The notes under the pieces were generated by a model. The model did not search any database. It was not told the origin of the DNA and saw only the letters and a list, made by a program, of their open reading frames with translations. DNA of 64,000 nt. It comes from HGM13006 sp900757695. GTDB taxonomy: Bacteria > Bacillota > Clostridia > Oscillospirales > Oscillospiraceae. The stretch is taken from contig CAUHNW010000003.1 in NCBI GenBank assembly GCA_959607825.1, forward strand, positions 134,702 to 198,701, written 5' to 3'. Positions 14,676 to 23,375 of the stretch are shown here, one piece after another. The stretch's first letter is position 1. Each line of letters begins with the position of its first letter. Both the position numbers and the translations under genes were made by a program.

Positions 14676-16098
14676 AAGATTTGCTGCGTCCTTCCGCAAT
14701 AGTCTTCTCATGAAGGTGGTGCTGGTGATCCTGGCCGCAACGGCGGTGCTGCTGATCTTTCAGACCACCTCTCCGGTCAATATCACAGAGAAGATGATTT
14801 TCTCCTATAAGCATAAGATGCTTCTGGGAGAAGCGGAGACCGTGGCCTCTTCCCTCAGCAGTCAATTGCTGACCAGTCAGGGGGCGGAAGAGATCATGAG
14901 TGTGCTGGGGACCAGAGATATGGGGCAGGTGATCATCACCGATGGAAACGGCGCAGTGATCTACAGCTCTAATTTGACGGTAACACCGGTGGGCAGCAAT
15001 GCCCTGTACCCGGAGGTGCTCTCTGCCCTCCGGGGCAATGATGCCTTCCGATGCAGCTTTACCGGAGATGCCTTTGTGAGCCGTGGTGCGATCCCGGTGA
15101 TGTTCGGATCGGATATTACCGGCTGTGTCTATATGGTGGAAGTAGATCAGGAACAGGCTGCGCTTCTGACCAGTATCCAGAATAATGCCATTCGGATGTC
15201 GGTGATCACGGTGCTGGTGTCGCTGGTGCTCTATGTGGTCTTTGGTATGGTCATTATTCGGAAGAATGAAAGCCTGCTTCAGTCCATCCGCCGGGTGCAG
15301 GAAGGTGACTATGAGCACCGGGTGGAAGTAAAGGGCAAGGACGAATTTGCCGTATTGGCCAACGAATTCAATGCCCTGACCGATCGGCTCCAGCAGACGG
15401 AGCAGCTGCGGCGGCAGTTTGTATCCGATGCATCCCATGAGCTCCGGACGCCGCTGGCGGCCATGCGGCTGCTGTCGGATTCCATTTTACAGAATGATAT
15501 GGATCAGGAAACGGTACGGGAGTTTGTACAGGATATCTCCGGGGAGGCGGACCGGCTGACCCGTATGACCTCCAAGCTCCTGAATCTTACGGCGCTGGAC
15601 AGCCGCCAGTTTACTCCCACAGAGACGGAGCCGGTGAATCTGGGGGCATGCTGCAAAAAGGCGGTTCGGATGCTGGGACCCTATGCGGCGGAGATGGGGG
15701 CACAGATCGAGCAGAGCTCAGAGGAAAACTGCTATGTGCTTGCCCGGGAGGATGACATTTTCCAGCTGGTGCTGAATCTGGCTGAGAATGGTGTCAAGTA
15801 TTCTCAGAAGGACGGACAGGTGCGGCTGATCGCCTATTCTCAGGGCAGTACGGCAGTGCTGATCGTGGAGGATAACGGTGTTGGGATCCCGGAAGATGAG
15901 CTGGAACGTATTTTCCAGCGGTTCTATCGGGTGGATAAAGCGCGGTCCCGGGAAGCGGGCGGAACCGGCCTCGGCCTGGCCATTGTCCAGGAGACTGCGG
16001 AGAAATTTGGCGGTACGGTGACCGCTGCCAACCGGCCTCAGGGCGGCGCAAGATTCACCGTGCAATTTCCGCTGTATCAGTGGGAGGGCGAGCCATGA
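14653..16098 (+). CDS. HAMP-containing sensor histidine kinase
   Basis: This is the membrane kinase of the two-component pair. Two membrane helices (about residues 20-40 and 180-200) flank an extracellular domain of about 130 residues. HAMP (EGDYEHRVEV) comes next, then the phospho-acceptor His in SDASHELRTPLAAMR, the N box LNLAENGVKYS, G1 DNGVGIP and G2 GTGLGLAIV. The start is uncertain: TTG 14653 overlaps the regulator by 23 bases and gives a basic N terminus, whereas ATG 14710 would begin inside the first helix. A GerMN lipoprotein gene overlaps its stop by ATGA. Confidence 0.92.
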   Translation: MAIISRLKRFAASFRNSLLMKVVLVILAATAVLLIFQTTSPVNITEKMIFSYKHKMLLGEAETVASSLSSQLLTSQGAEEIMSVLGTRDMGQVIITDGNGAVIYSSNLTVTPVGSNALYPEVLSALRGNDAFRCSFTGDAFVSRGAIPVMFGSDITGCVYMVEVDQEQAALLTSIQNNAIRMSVITVLVSLVLYVVFGMVIIRKNESLLQSIRRVQEGDYEHRVEVKGKDEFAVLANEFNALTDRLQQTEQLRRQFVSDASHELRTPLAAMRLLSDSILQNDMDQETVREFVQDISGEADRLTRMTSKLLNLTALDSRQFTPTETEPVNLGACCKKAVRMLGPYAAEMGAQIEQSSEENCYVLAREDDIFQLVLNLAENGVKYSQKDGQVRLIAYSQGSTAVLIVEDNGVGIPEDELERIFQRFYRVDKARSREAGGTGLGLAIVQETAEKFGGTVTAANRPQGGARFTVQFPLYQWEGEP

Positions 16099-17411
16099 AG
16101 CGTGTACTTATGCTGATTTTGACAGCGGCCCTGGTTCTGAGCGCCGGATGCAGTGGACAGAAAAGTACAGGGACGGGGAATCAACTGGACTTCTATTATG
16201 TGGTGCGGGAGGCGGAAAACCTCACCGAGGATGATACCATTGGGATAGAACAGAGAAATTCTTATGCCGGAGCTCTTGCACCTATGCTGGAGCTGTATTT
16301 CCGTGGGCCTCAGGACGAGAAGCTGATTTCACCATTCCCCAGCGGAACGGAGCTGATAAAGGCTGCGGATACCGATGGTGTGCTGGAGCTTACCATGTCC
16401 AGCGAGTTCTTTTCCCTGCAGGGCGTTGATCTGACGCTGGCCTGTGGTTGCCTTGCCAAGACGGTCTGCGCTTACACGGGACGCAGTGCATTGATCGTCT
16501 CTGATGAACTGGGGAAGATCCGCATGGAACTGAACCCGGACAGCTATCTTTCGGTGGACAGCTTCCAGCAGGATACTGACCAGATGTTCACGCTGTATTT
16601 CCCGGATGAAAACTGCCGTTATGTGATCCCTGAGCTTCGGGAAGTGACCCTCAGTGAAAATGAGACCGAAGAGGCATACCTGCTTCGGGAACTGATGGCG
16701 GGGCCTCAGACGACAGGCTTGCAGACGGCGATCCCGGAGGGAGCGGAGCTTTTGAGTGTCAGTACCTCCAGCGGCGTGTGCTCTGTAAACTTCTCGTCAA
16801 AGTTTTATGAGGATGTGGCAGAATCAGATTATCGGAGCTATACAGCGATTTACAGCATTGTGGATACGCTGACGGCGCTTGATTATGTGGATTCGGTCAA
16901 ATTCCTCAAGGACGGTGCCACAGTCAGCGGCAGCGGCATTATGCTGCTGGGAGAACCGTTTTCGAGAGACACCCGTGTCATTGGATCTGCGCATACCACC
17001 GGTGGGGAGCTGGATGTGAATTTTTATATGCTCCAGCGTATTGATGACGAAGCATTTGCGGTGCCGGTACGGGTGAAGCAGAGCATTTCTGCACCATCGG
17101 CAGAGGCTGTTGTGAAACAGCTGTTAAGCTATGTACCGCCGCAGGGGTTTTATAACCCCATTCCGTTTGGCGCGGAGGCACTCAGCGTCAGCGTGTCAGG
17201 AAACACCTGCTATCTGGATCTTTCCGAGGAGTTTATCCCCGGAAATGATACAGAGGAAAAGGAGCTCAGCGCAGTGTGGAGTCTTGTCAGCACCCTCACC
17301 GGCTTGGATAATATCAGCTCCGTGGTGCTGACCATCGAAGGAGAGGCCGGCGGGCTTGCCTATGTAGACCTTTCAGAGCCTCTGACTGCAAAAATGGTCC
17401 GGCTCCATTGA
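16095..17411 (+). CDS. GerMN-domain lipoprotein (three GerMN units)
   Basis: The 438-residue protein begins with a lipoprotein signal, MKRVLMLILTAALVLSAGC, with the lipobox Cys at about residue 19. Three GerMN-like units can be seen, near residues 60-145, 200-280 and 335-425. Each has a start like LLRELMAGPQ or VVKQLLSYVP, then an IP or PF.GAE turn, a YLDLSEEF-type strand and a TLTxLxxxxSV helix. GerMN domains occur in GerM and other spore and envelope proteins. ATGA overlap with the kinase indicates coupling. It may modulate the kinase, as YycH-type proteins do, but this is inference. Confidence 0.85.
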   Translation: MKRVLMLILTAALVLSAGCSGQKSTGTGNQLDFYYVVREAENLTEDDTIGIEQRNSYAGALAPMLELYFRGPQDEKLISPFPSGTELIKAADTDGVLELTMSSEFFSLQGVDLTLACGCLAKTVCAYTGRSALIVSDELGKIRMELNPDSYLSVDSFQQDTDQMFTLYFPDENCRYVIPELREVTLSENETEEAYLLRELMAGPQTTGLQTAIPEGAELLSVSTSSGVCSVNFSSKFYEDVAESDYRSYTAIYSIVDTLTALDYVDSVKFLKDGATVSGSGIMLLGEPFSRDTRVIGSAHTTGGELDVNFYMLQRIDDEAFAVPVRVKQSISAPSAEAVVKQLLSYVPPQGFYNPIPFGAEALSVSVSGNTCYLDLSEEFIPGNDTEEKELSAVWSLVSTLTGLDNISSVVLTIEGEAGGLAYVDLSEPLTAKMVRLH

Positions 17412-17436
17412 CAGACGATGTTTAAGATGCTAAAGT

Positions 17437-17468
17437 ATACCCTGTGGGAATGCTATCCCACAGGGTAT
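17437..17468 (+). terminator. Hairpin after the GerMN gene, first copy of a repeated hairpin
   Basis: A perfect 13-bp stem (17437-17449 with 17456-17468) shares its arm sequence, ATACCCTGTGGGA, with the hairpin at 17628. It lies 25 bases after the GerMN stop. Confidence 0.6.
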
Positions 17469-17627
17469 TGCAGCATTGGGTATTTTCCTTGCGGCGCAGG
17501 GTGACTGAGCAGCAGGGGGAAGAGTGAAGGGGGGCAAGGCCCGCCCTTCGCATCCAATCAAACGGATATTCAAACGGTTTGACGTTTGAATATCCGCAAG
17601 CAGCGTGACAAACTCTTTGGCACGCTG

Positions 17628-17664
17628 ATACCCTGTGGGAATGTTATCCCACAGGGTATTTTTC
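17628..17664 (+). terminator. Terminator-like hairpin, second copy
   Basis: A perfect 13-bp stem (17628-17640 with 17647-17659) is followed by TTTTT, a good intrinsic terminator, 62 bases before the start codon of the sulfhydrylase gene. It could attenuate that gene. Confidence 0.65.
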
Positions 17665-17726
17665 GGTCCGCAGATTCTGATTCTGGCCCAACGAATGGAT
17701 CTGCAAAAAAGGAAGGAGCGGCTTTT

Positions 17727-19010
17727 ATGCCTCATCAAAGTATTGAAACCAAATGTGTTCAGGGAGGCTATACCCCCGGAAACGGCGAGCCCCGGCAGAT
17801 CCCGATCATTCAGAGCACGACCTTTAAGTACGCGACCTCGGAGGATATGGGGAAGCTTTTTGATCTGGAAGCCAGCGGCTATTTTTACTCCCGGCTTCAG
17901 AATCCCACCTGCGATTATGTAGCGGCGAAGATTGCGGAGCTGGAGGGCGGCACCGCCGCAATGCTCACATCCTCCGGTCAGGCGGCAAACTTCTTTGCGC
18001 TGTTTAATATCGCAGGCTGCGGCGACCATATTGTGGCGTCCTCCTCCATCTATGGCGGTACATTTAACCTGATCAGCGTGACCATGGCGAAGATGGGCAT
18101 TGAGACGACCTTTGTCAGTCCGGATGCCACGGAGGAGGAGCTGAATGCAGCATTCCGGCCCAATACCAAGGCAATGTTTGGTGAGACCATTGCCAATCCT
18201 GCGCTGACGGTGCTGGATATTGAGCTGTTTGCTAAGGTTGCCCACGCCCACGGTGTCCCGCTGATCGTGGATAACACCTTTGCGACCCCCATCAACTGCC
18301 GTCCGTTTGAGTGGGGGGCTGACATCGTGACCCATTCCACCACCAAGTATATGGATGGCCATGGCGCCTGTGTCGGCGGTGCCATTGTGGACAGCGGTCA
18401 TTTCGACTGGATGGCACACAAAGATAAATTCCCCGGGCTGACTACACCAGATGAGAGCTACCACGGCATCACCTATGCGGAAAAGTTCGGTCAGGGAGGC
18501 GCATTTATCACCAAGTGCACGGCGCAGCTGATGCGGGATCTTGGCTCCACCCAGTCTCCCCAGAGCGCCTTTATGCTGAACCTTGGCCTTGAGAGCCTTC
18601 ACGTTCGGATGCCCCGCCATTGTGAAAACGGGCAGGCCGTGGCGGAATTCCTGAATCAGCATCCCAAGATCGCCTATGTCAACTACTGCGGTCTGCCCGG
18701 CGACAAGTATCATAAGCTGGCGGAAAAGTATTTGCCCAACGGTTCCTGCGGCGTGGTGTCCTTTGGCCTGAAGGGCGGACGTGCGGCAGCGGAGACCTTT
18801 ATGAAGCACCTGAAGCTGGCGGCCATCGAGACCCATGTGGCCGATGCACGCACCTGCTGCCTGAACCCGGCCACCAGCACCCATCGGCAGATGAATGATG
18901 AGCAGCTGAAGGCTGCCGGAGTACCGGCGGAGCTGGTGCGCATGAGCTGCGGCCTCGAAAGCAAGGAGGATCTGATTGCGGATATTGCCCAGGCATTGGA
19001 TGCGATTTGA
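17727..19010 (+). CDS. metY: O-acetylhomoserine sulfhydrylase (PLP enzyme)
   Basis: The enzyme makes homocysteine (or methionine) from O-acetylhomoserine and a sulfur donor in the cytosol. The 427-residue protein is a Cys/Met-metabolism PLP protein: SSGQAANFFAL, the phosphate-binding SSIYGGTFNL, the PLP Asp in IVDNTFATP and the Schiff-base Lys in HSTTKYMDGHG. The long insert after GHFDW and the length are typical of the O-acetylhomoserine class rather than cystathionine lyases. ATG 17727 follows GGAAGGAG. The palindromic element upstream may control it. Confidence 0.9.
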   Translation: MPHQSIETKCVQGGYTPGNGEPRQIPIIQSTTFKYATSEDMGKLFDLEASGYFYSRLQNPTCDYVAAKIAELEGGTAAMLTSSGQAANFFALFNIAGCGDHIVASSSIYGGTFNLISVTMAKMGIETTFVSPDATEEELNAAFRPNTKAMFGETIANPALTVLDIELFAKVAHAHGVPLIVDNTFATPINCRPFEWGADIVTHSTTKYMDGHGACVGGAIVDSGHFDWMAHKDKFPGLTTPDESYHGITYAEKFGQGGAFITKCTAQLMRDLGSTQSPQSAFMLNLGLESLHVRMPRHCENGQAVAEFLNQHPKIAYVNYCGLPGDKYHKLAEKYLPNGSCGVVSFGLKGGRAAAETFMKHLKLAAIETHVADARTCCLNPATSTHRQMNDEQLKAAGVPAELVRMSCGLESKEDLIADIAQALDAI

Positions 19011-19073
19011 CGAAAATTACAAAAATCTGCATTAAAATTGCACGAATCCAGCAGCTCTATTTGTGTAGAATGC

Positions 19074-19102
19074 TTGACTTCCAAGGCCTCGTATGCTATA
19101 CT
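19074..19102 (+). promoter_or_regulatory. Sigma-A promoter of the 52-aa peptide gene
   Basis: TTGACT (19074-19079), 17 bp, TATACT (19097-19102). Confidence 0.75.
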
Positions 19103-19135
19103 TTTTTGTGAAATGAATGGGGGCAGGTGAAAAAA

Positions 19136-19294
19136 ATGATCGTACTGTTCATGCTTGGACTGGCTTGTCTGGCGATTGCTGGTATGAAGATCGCCGAGGG
19201 GATCAGCTTTTCTCTTATCGTATACGCTGTGGTCGGCGCTGTATGCGTAGTGGCTTATCTGATTAGCCTGGTTAAGAAGAAGCTGGAAAAGTGA
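19136..19294 (+). CDS. 52-aa two-helix membrane peptide
   Basis: The frame encodes MIVLFMLGLACLAIAGMKI as a first helix, ISFSLIVYAVVGAVCVVAYLISL as a second and a basic tail, VKKKLEK. A strong promoter lies 34 bases upstream, CAGGTG precedes the ATG, and a perfect terminator follows, so the gene is a complete transcription unit. The function is unknown. Confidence 0.65.
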   Translation: MIVLFMLGLACLAIAGMKIAEGISFSLIVYAVVGAVCVVAYLISLVKKKLEK

Positions 19295-19320
19295 TCCATA
19301 CGTCCATACGAATGTAAACA

Positions 19321-19360
19321 ATACCGAGGTGTCTGTCTTGCAGGCACCTCGGTATTTTGC
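19321..19360 (+). terminator. Terminator
   Basis: A perfect 11-bp stem (19321-19331 with 19345-19355) with a following TTTT, 26 bases after the peptide stop. It may also serve the convergent gene at 19372. Confidence 0.75.
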
Positions 19361-19371
19361 CGCTTGGAGGA

Positions 19372-19581
19372 TCAGAGAGAGTAATCCTCTTGATCGTATT
19401 TGGTAAAATCAACGGCTTTTGGCTTGGGTGGGACACGGCGCAGGGGATCGTAGCGGAAGCTGCGGCAGTGATCACCGGCACTGCGAACCCCTTTTTTCCG
19501 ACAGATCACCGTTTCCGGCTCGGCGGGAGCGGCATAACGGCAGTAAGTACAACGGGGTTCAATATCTTTACGGAACAGCAT
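19372..19581 (-). CDS. Small Cys-rich protein, zinc-ribbon-like
   Basis: The 69-residue protein starts MLFRKDIEPRCTYCRYAAP and has four Cys-type ligands: CTYC, VICRKKG and HCRSF. This fits a small zinc ribbon. Similar short proteins beside ylbJ-like genes are known to me only as conserved hypotheticals. The start was chosen for its GGAGG site; longer frames run into the ylbJ coding region. It follows ylbJ on the same strand, and the start lies 64 bases after the ylbJ stop. Confidence 0.72.
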   Translation of the reverse strand: MLFRKDIEPRCTYCRYAAPAEPETVICRKKGVRSAGDHCRSFRYDPLRRVPPKPKAVDFTKYDQEDYSL

Positions 19582-19645
19582 GGGAAATCCTCCAGAACAG
19601 TTGGCAACAGCGTCTCCGGAAGAGCTGCTGCGATGATTACCACCA

Positions 19646-20830
19646 TTATACATGATTTTTGCGGCGGAGAAAAGCACTTTTTATCGCTGCTGGAATGGAC
19701 AGCAGGCTCAGCAGGATCCAAAGCCCCAGCGCTGCCCCCAGGGAGATGGTCAGGGCTCTTCCAAAGCTCAAATGTGCGATGGTGGTGACCTGACCGGCCA
19801 GAATGGCGGACACAGAATGATTCCAGCCAAGGCGGCGGGAGAGAAGAAACACCAGCACAGCGGAGATGATGCCGTGGAGGAGCTTCCCGAAGAAGTATGT
19901 GCGGGTGGAGAGTCCACTTTTTCCGATAAAAGAGAGTACCTGACAGTGAACGGACAGACCGGCCCAGCCCAGAATAAAGGCGGCCATACACAGCCGATTG
20001 CCCAGAGATGCGGCCATATCCCGGAGGCTCCAGACACCGGAGGTCATCTCGATGGCCCCGGAAAGCAGGCTTTCGGCCATGTCCTGATGCAGGCCCAGAT
20101 TTCCCAGCAGGAGCACCAGAATGGAGGCCAAACGTGTGATGATGCCGGTGAGAAACAGCAGACGGATGACAACGGTGAAGAAAATCACAAAGGCACAGAT
20201 GTTCATGGCCGAAGAGAATGCGTCTTTTACTGCACGGATAAAGAGTTCGGATACTGAGATATCGGCGGAGTGCGCAGGGGAAAACTCGGAGACGGTAACG
20301 GTACCCTTGCCATAAAAGCGGAACAGCAGCCCCACCAGAATGGACGCGGCCACGTGAGCGCCATAGAGCCACAGCCCCGCTGCCGAGCTGGAAAAGATCC
20401 CGGCACCAACTACCCCGAGGATAAAAGCGGGGCCCGAGTTGTTGCAGAAGCTCATGAGCCGTTCCGCTTCATCACGGCTGCATTGGCCGGATTCGTAGAG
20501 GGCAATGGCGGTTCGGGCGCCAACCGGATACCCGCCGACAATGCCAAGCAGAAATGCGCCTGCACAGGCGCCGCCGACTCGAAACAGGGGGGCCATCAGT
20601 GGCCCGGCCAGTGATCCCAACGCACGGATCAGCCCCAGCTCCACACAGAGGGTGGAGAGTACGAAAAATGGAAACAGCGATGGTACGATCACATTGAGGC
20701 AAAGCTGAACGCCATCCTTTGCGGCGGTCACGGATTGGTCCGGAAACAGCAGGAGACTCAGGAGCATCAAACAAACGCCCAGAGAAAAAACGGTGTTTTG
20801 AAAGCGGGGCCTCCAGAGGAAACGACTCAT
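19646..20830 (-). CDS. ylbJ: Sporulation integral membrane protein YlbJ
   Basis: The 394-residue protein has about eight to ten membrane helices and the nucleoside-recognition/gate signature of the YlbJ and SpoVB-like gate family: LNVIVPSLFPFFVLS near residue 45, GGYPVGARTA and FCNNSGPAFILG. In Bacillus, YlbJ is needed for normal spore cortex and is made under sigma-E. GAGGTGATCCT precedes the ATG. It is divergent from yqfC, another sigma-E-class gene. Confidence 0.93.
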   Translation of the reverse strand: MSRFLWRPRFQNTVFSLGVCLMLLSLLLFPDQSVTAAKDGVQLCLNVIVPSLFPFFVLSTLCVELGLIRALGSLAGPLMAPLFRVGGACAGAFLLGIVGGYPVGARTAIALYESGQCSRDEAERLMSFCNNSGPAFILGVVGAGIFSSSAAGLWLYGAHVAASILVGLLFRFYGKGTVTVSEFSPAHSADISVSELFIRAVKDAFSSAMNICAFVIFFTVVIRLLFLTGIITRLASILVLLLGNLGLHQDMAESLLSGAIEMTSGVWSLRDMAASLGNRLCMAAFILGWAGLSVHCQVLSFIGKSGLSTRTYFFGKLLHGIISAVLVFLLSRRLGWNHSVSAILAGQVTTIAHLSFGRALTISLGAALGLWILLSLLSIPAAIKSAFLRRKNHV

Positions 20831-20910
20831 AGGATCACCTCAGAAAAGCATATGCACGGCAGTGCTGAAATTTGCCTTCCGGTCATAGAGTATTCCGGGA
20901 GGTGAATCGC

Positions 20911-21186
20911 ATGACAGAGCGTCCCAAGCGGCAGCTTCTTTCGGAGCTGGAACAGATGAGCCTGCCTACGCAGGTGATGGGGGCCTCTCTGGTGGAGGTC
21001 ACAGGGGGACGGCAGGTGCTCCTGACGGGACAAAAGGGGATCCGTGTCTACAGCAGTGAGGAAATTCTTGTGGATCTGGTGGATTGCGCAGTGAATATTC
21101 TGGGAGATGGTATGCGGATCGTGACCATGACGGCGCAGGAGCTGCTGATTCGCGGCGTCATTCGCTCGGTGGAGTGGCTGAGATGA
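20911..21186 (+). CDS. yqfC: Sporulation protein YqfC
   Basis: This 91-residue protein has the YabP/YqfC fold: LPTQVMGASLVEVTGGRQVLL, then YSSEEILV and a final IRGVIRSVEWL. It is expressed early in sporulation in the mother cell in Bacillus. ATG 20911 follows GGGAGGTG. yqfD overlaps its stop by ATGA, as is usual for this pair. Confidence 0.93.
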   Translation: MTERPKRQLLSELEQMSLPTQVMGASLVEVTGGRQVLLTGQKGIRVYSSEEILVDLVDCAVNILGDGMRIVTMTAQELLIRGVIRSVEWLR

Positions 21187-22361
21187 CCGGAGCGGGACTT
21201 CTGGGATTGTGTGGAACGGCAGAGCTGCGGATCATTGGGGCTTGCCCGGAGGACTTCCTGGGATATCTGGCAGGAAAGGGGGTTCGCTTCCGGCATTACC
21301 GCAAGGAGGACGAGCTCACCGCATGTCTGGTGATTCCGTGTACGGCCATGGAACAGGCGGAGGCTGCTGCCAAAAGGACCATGTGTGAGCTTCAGGTGGT
21401 GCGGGTCGCCGGGGTGATCCCCAGCCTGCGGGCCATGGGAAAGCGACTTGGGCTGCTGGGCCTTATGGGTGCTATGATTCTGCTGGTGGTGTGGCTTCAG
21501 GGCCATATCCTGTTTTTTCGGGTGGAGGGAAATGAAACGCTGCCGGATCAGGCAGTGCTTTCGGCCTTGGAGGACTGCGGTGTTGGATTTTTCACGTCTG
21601 CCCGAGGCATTGATCTGGATGCGCTGAAAAACGAGATGATCGCGCGTCTTCCGCAGCTGAGCTTTGTGACGGTGAATGTGGAGGGCTGTGAGGCCGTTGT
21701 GGTAGTTCGGCAGCGGGAGGAAAAGCCCCAAGTGGGAAAAAGTGCTGCACCGGCCAATATCCTTGCGGAAAAGGCCGGGATTATTACGGAGGTGACGGCC
21801 ACGGGAGGGACGCCACAGGTGAAGACCGGAGACCTTGTAACGTCAGGCCAGCTGCTGATTTCCGGCGTTACCAATTTGGATAAAACGCTGATGCTGTCGC
21901 GGGCGGAGGGGGAGGTCTATGCGCGTACATGGACTCCGCTGGATGGAATCATTCCGAAAACAATGCTGAAAAAGCAGTATACAGGCCGAACACAAAGGAG
22001 ATTTGCGGTAACTTTCGGGAAAAAGACGATAAAATTCTATAAAACCAGTGGAATTTCCTATGGGAACTATGATAAAATGGCCACAGAAAAACCTCTGACA
22101 CTGCCGGGCGGATATGTGCTCCCGGTGAAAATCACGGTAATCGAATTTCGGGAATATGAGCCGGAGCCGCAGACCATTTTGGAAGCGCAGGCGGAGATGC
22201 TGCTGCAAGAGGCAGAAACGGCGCAGCTGGAGCTGGGAATGACGGCAGGGAAGATCCTTTCCATGCAAACCAGCTTGGAAGAAGTGGGAGATGCGTACCG
22301 GATCACCGGAACCGCAGAGTGTCAGGAGGAGATCGGCACAGTGGCCGAAATCAAGGATTGA
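21183..22361 (+). CDS. yqfD: Sporulation protein YqfD
   Basis: This 392-residue protein has an N-terminal cytosolic part of about 80 residues, one membrane helix near residues 84-102 (LGLLGLMGAMILLVVWLQG) and a large outer domain with the POTRA-like start VEGNETLPDQAVLSALEDCGV. YqfD has a stage-IV sporulation role in Bacillus. The start is fixed by the ATGA overlap with yqfC. phoH starts 12 bases downstream, so yqfCD-phoH-ybeY form an operon. Confidence 0.93.
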   Translation: MTGAGLLGLCGTAELRIIGACPEDFLGYLAGKGVRFRHYRKEDELTACLVIPCTAMEQAEAAAKRTMCELQVVRVAGVIPSLRAMGKRLGLLGLMGAMILLVVWLQGHILFFRVEGNETLPDQAVLSALEDCGVGFFTSARGIDLDALKNEMIARLPQLSFVTVNVEGCEAVVVVRQREEKPQVGKSAAPANILAEKAGIITEVTATGGTPQVKTGDLVTSGQLLISGVTNLDKTLMLSRAEGEVYARTWTPLDGIIPKTMLKKQYTGRTQRRFAVTFGKKTIKFYKTSGISYGNYDKMATEKPLTLPGGYVLPVKITVIEFREYEPEPQTILEAQAEMLLQEAETAQLELGMTAGKILSMQTSLEEVGDAYRITGTAECQEEIGTVAEIKD

Positions 22362-22373
22362 AGGGTAGAGTCT

Positions 22374-23375
22374 ATGGCGGAACAGACGATTCAGGCGGAA
22401 CGGATGGAGCAGCTTATCAATGTATTCGGTTCGCTGGACGAGAATATCAAGATCATTGAACAGGAGTTCGGCGTAACCATCATCAGCCGGGATACGGAGC
22501 TCAAGGTGACCGGCGAGGAAGAGACGGCGGCATTGGCTGCCAAGGTGGTAGAAGGGCTTATGCAGCTGGCCGCCAAGGGCGAGACCATCGGGGAGCAGAA
22601 CGTCCGGTATGTGATCGGCCTTGTACGAGAGGGACAGGAGCAGAAGATCTCCGAGCTTACCAAGGATGTGATCTGCATCACGGCCAAGGGAAAGCCCATC
22701 AAGGCAAAGACACTGGGTCAGCAGCAGTATATGAAAGCCATCGAGCACAATACCATCACGCTGGGGGTTGGTCCTGCCGGTACCGGCAAGACTTATCTGG
22801 CGGTGGCGGCAGCGGTGGCGGCCTTCCGAGCCAGAGAGGTAAACCGCATTATTCTTACCCGCCCTGCGGTGGAAGCGGGAGAGCGGCTGGGCTTCCTGCC
22901 CGGGGATATGCAGAATAAGGTAGACCCCTATCTGCGGCCCCTCTATGACGCCCTGTTTGAAATGCTGGGGACGGAGAGCTACAATAAGTATCTGGAAAAG
23001 GGGAATATTGAGGTGGCACCGCTGGCCTACATGCGAGGCCGGACACTGGACGACAGCTTTATCATTCTGGACGAGGCCCAGAACACCACCCGGGAGCAGA
23101 TGAAGATGTTCCTGACCCGTCTGGGGTTTGGCTCTAAGATTGTTATTACCGGCGATGTGACCCAGATTGATCTGCCCGGGGATAAGGTCAGCGGACTGAA
23201 AGACGCCATCCGGGTGCTGGACGGCGTGGAGGATATCGCCATATGCCGGCTTACGGCGCAGGATGTCGTGCGCCATGTGCTGGTACAGCGGATCATTACC
23301 GCCTATGAAAAGGCAGAGGCAAAACGGGAAAAAGCCCCTCAGGGGAGAACTTATAAAAGGACGTATCAGAAATGA
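22374..23375 (+). CDS. phoH: PhoH-family ATPase
   Basis: The 333-residue cytosolic protein has an N-terminal KH-like region, Walker A GPAGTGKTYLAV and Walker B FIILDEAQNT with the adjoining TREQMKMFLTR segment. PhoH/YbeZ proteins work with YbeY in ribosome maturation and decay. The ybeY start overlaps its stop by ATGA. The length matches the family. Confidence 0.95.
   Translation: MAEQTIQAERMEQLINVFGSLDENIKIIEQEFGVTIISRDTELKVTGEEETAALAAKVVEGLMQLAAKGETIGEQNVRYVIGLVREGQEQKISELTKDVICITAKGKPIKAKTLGQQQYMKAIEHNTITLGVGPAGTGKTYLAVAAAVAAFRAREVNRIILTRPAVEAGERLGFLPGDMQNKVDPYLRPLYDALFEMLGTESYNKYLEKGNIEVAPLAYMRGRTLDDSFIILDEAQNTTREQMKMFLTRLGFGSKIVITGDVTQIDLPGDKVSGLKDAIRVLDGVEDIAICRLTAQDVVRHVLVQRIITAYEKAEAKREKAPQGRTYKRTYQK

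Larger units (their letters stand above)
17437..17664. repeat. Composite palindromic element
   Basis: The element starts and ends with near-identical hairpins (17437-17468 and 17628-17659). Between them are a perfect 14-bp palindrome (17563-17576 with 17583-17596) and a 7-bp one (17601-17607 with 17621-17627). No gene is seen inside. It fills most of the 315-bp gap before the sulfhydrylase gene and resembles a small intergenic repeat or MITE-like unit. No SAM-riboswitch or T-box signature was recognised. Confidence 0.6.

Noticed and set aside
17469..17726. SAM riboswitch or T-box before the sulfhydrylase gene
   Set aside because: I looked for the conserved cores and saw none; only palindromes are present.
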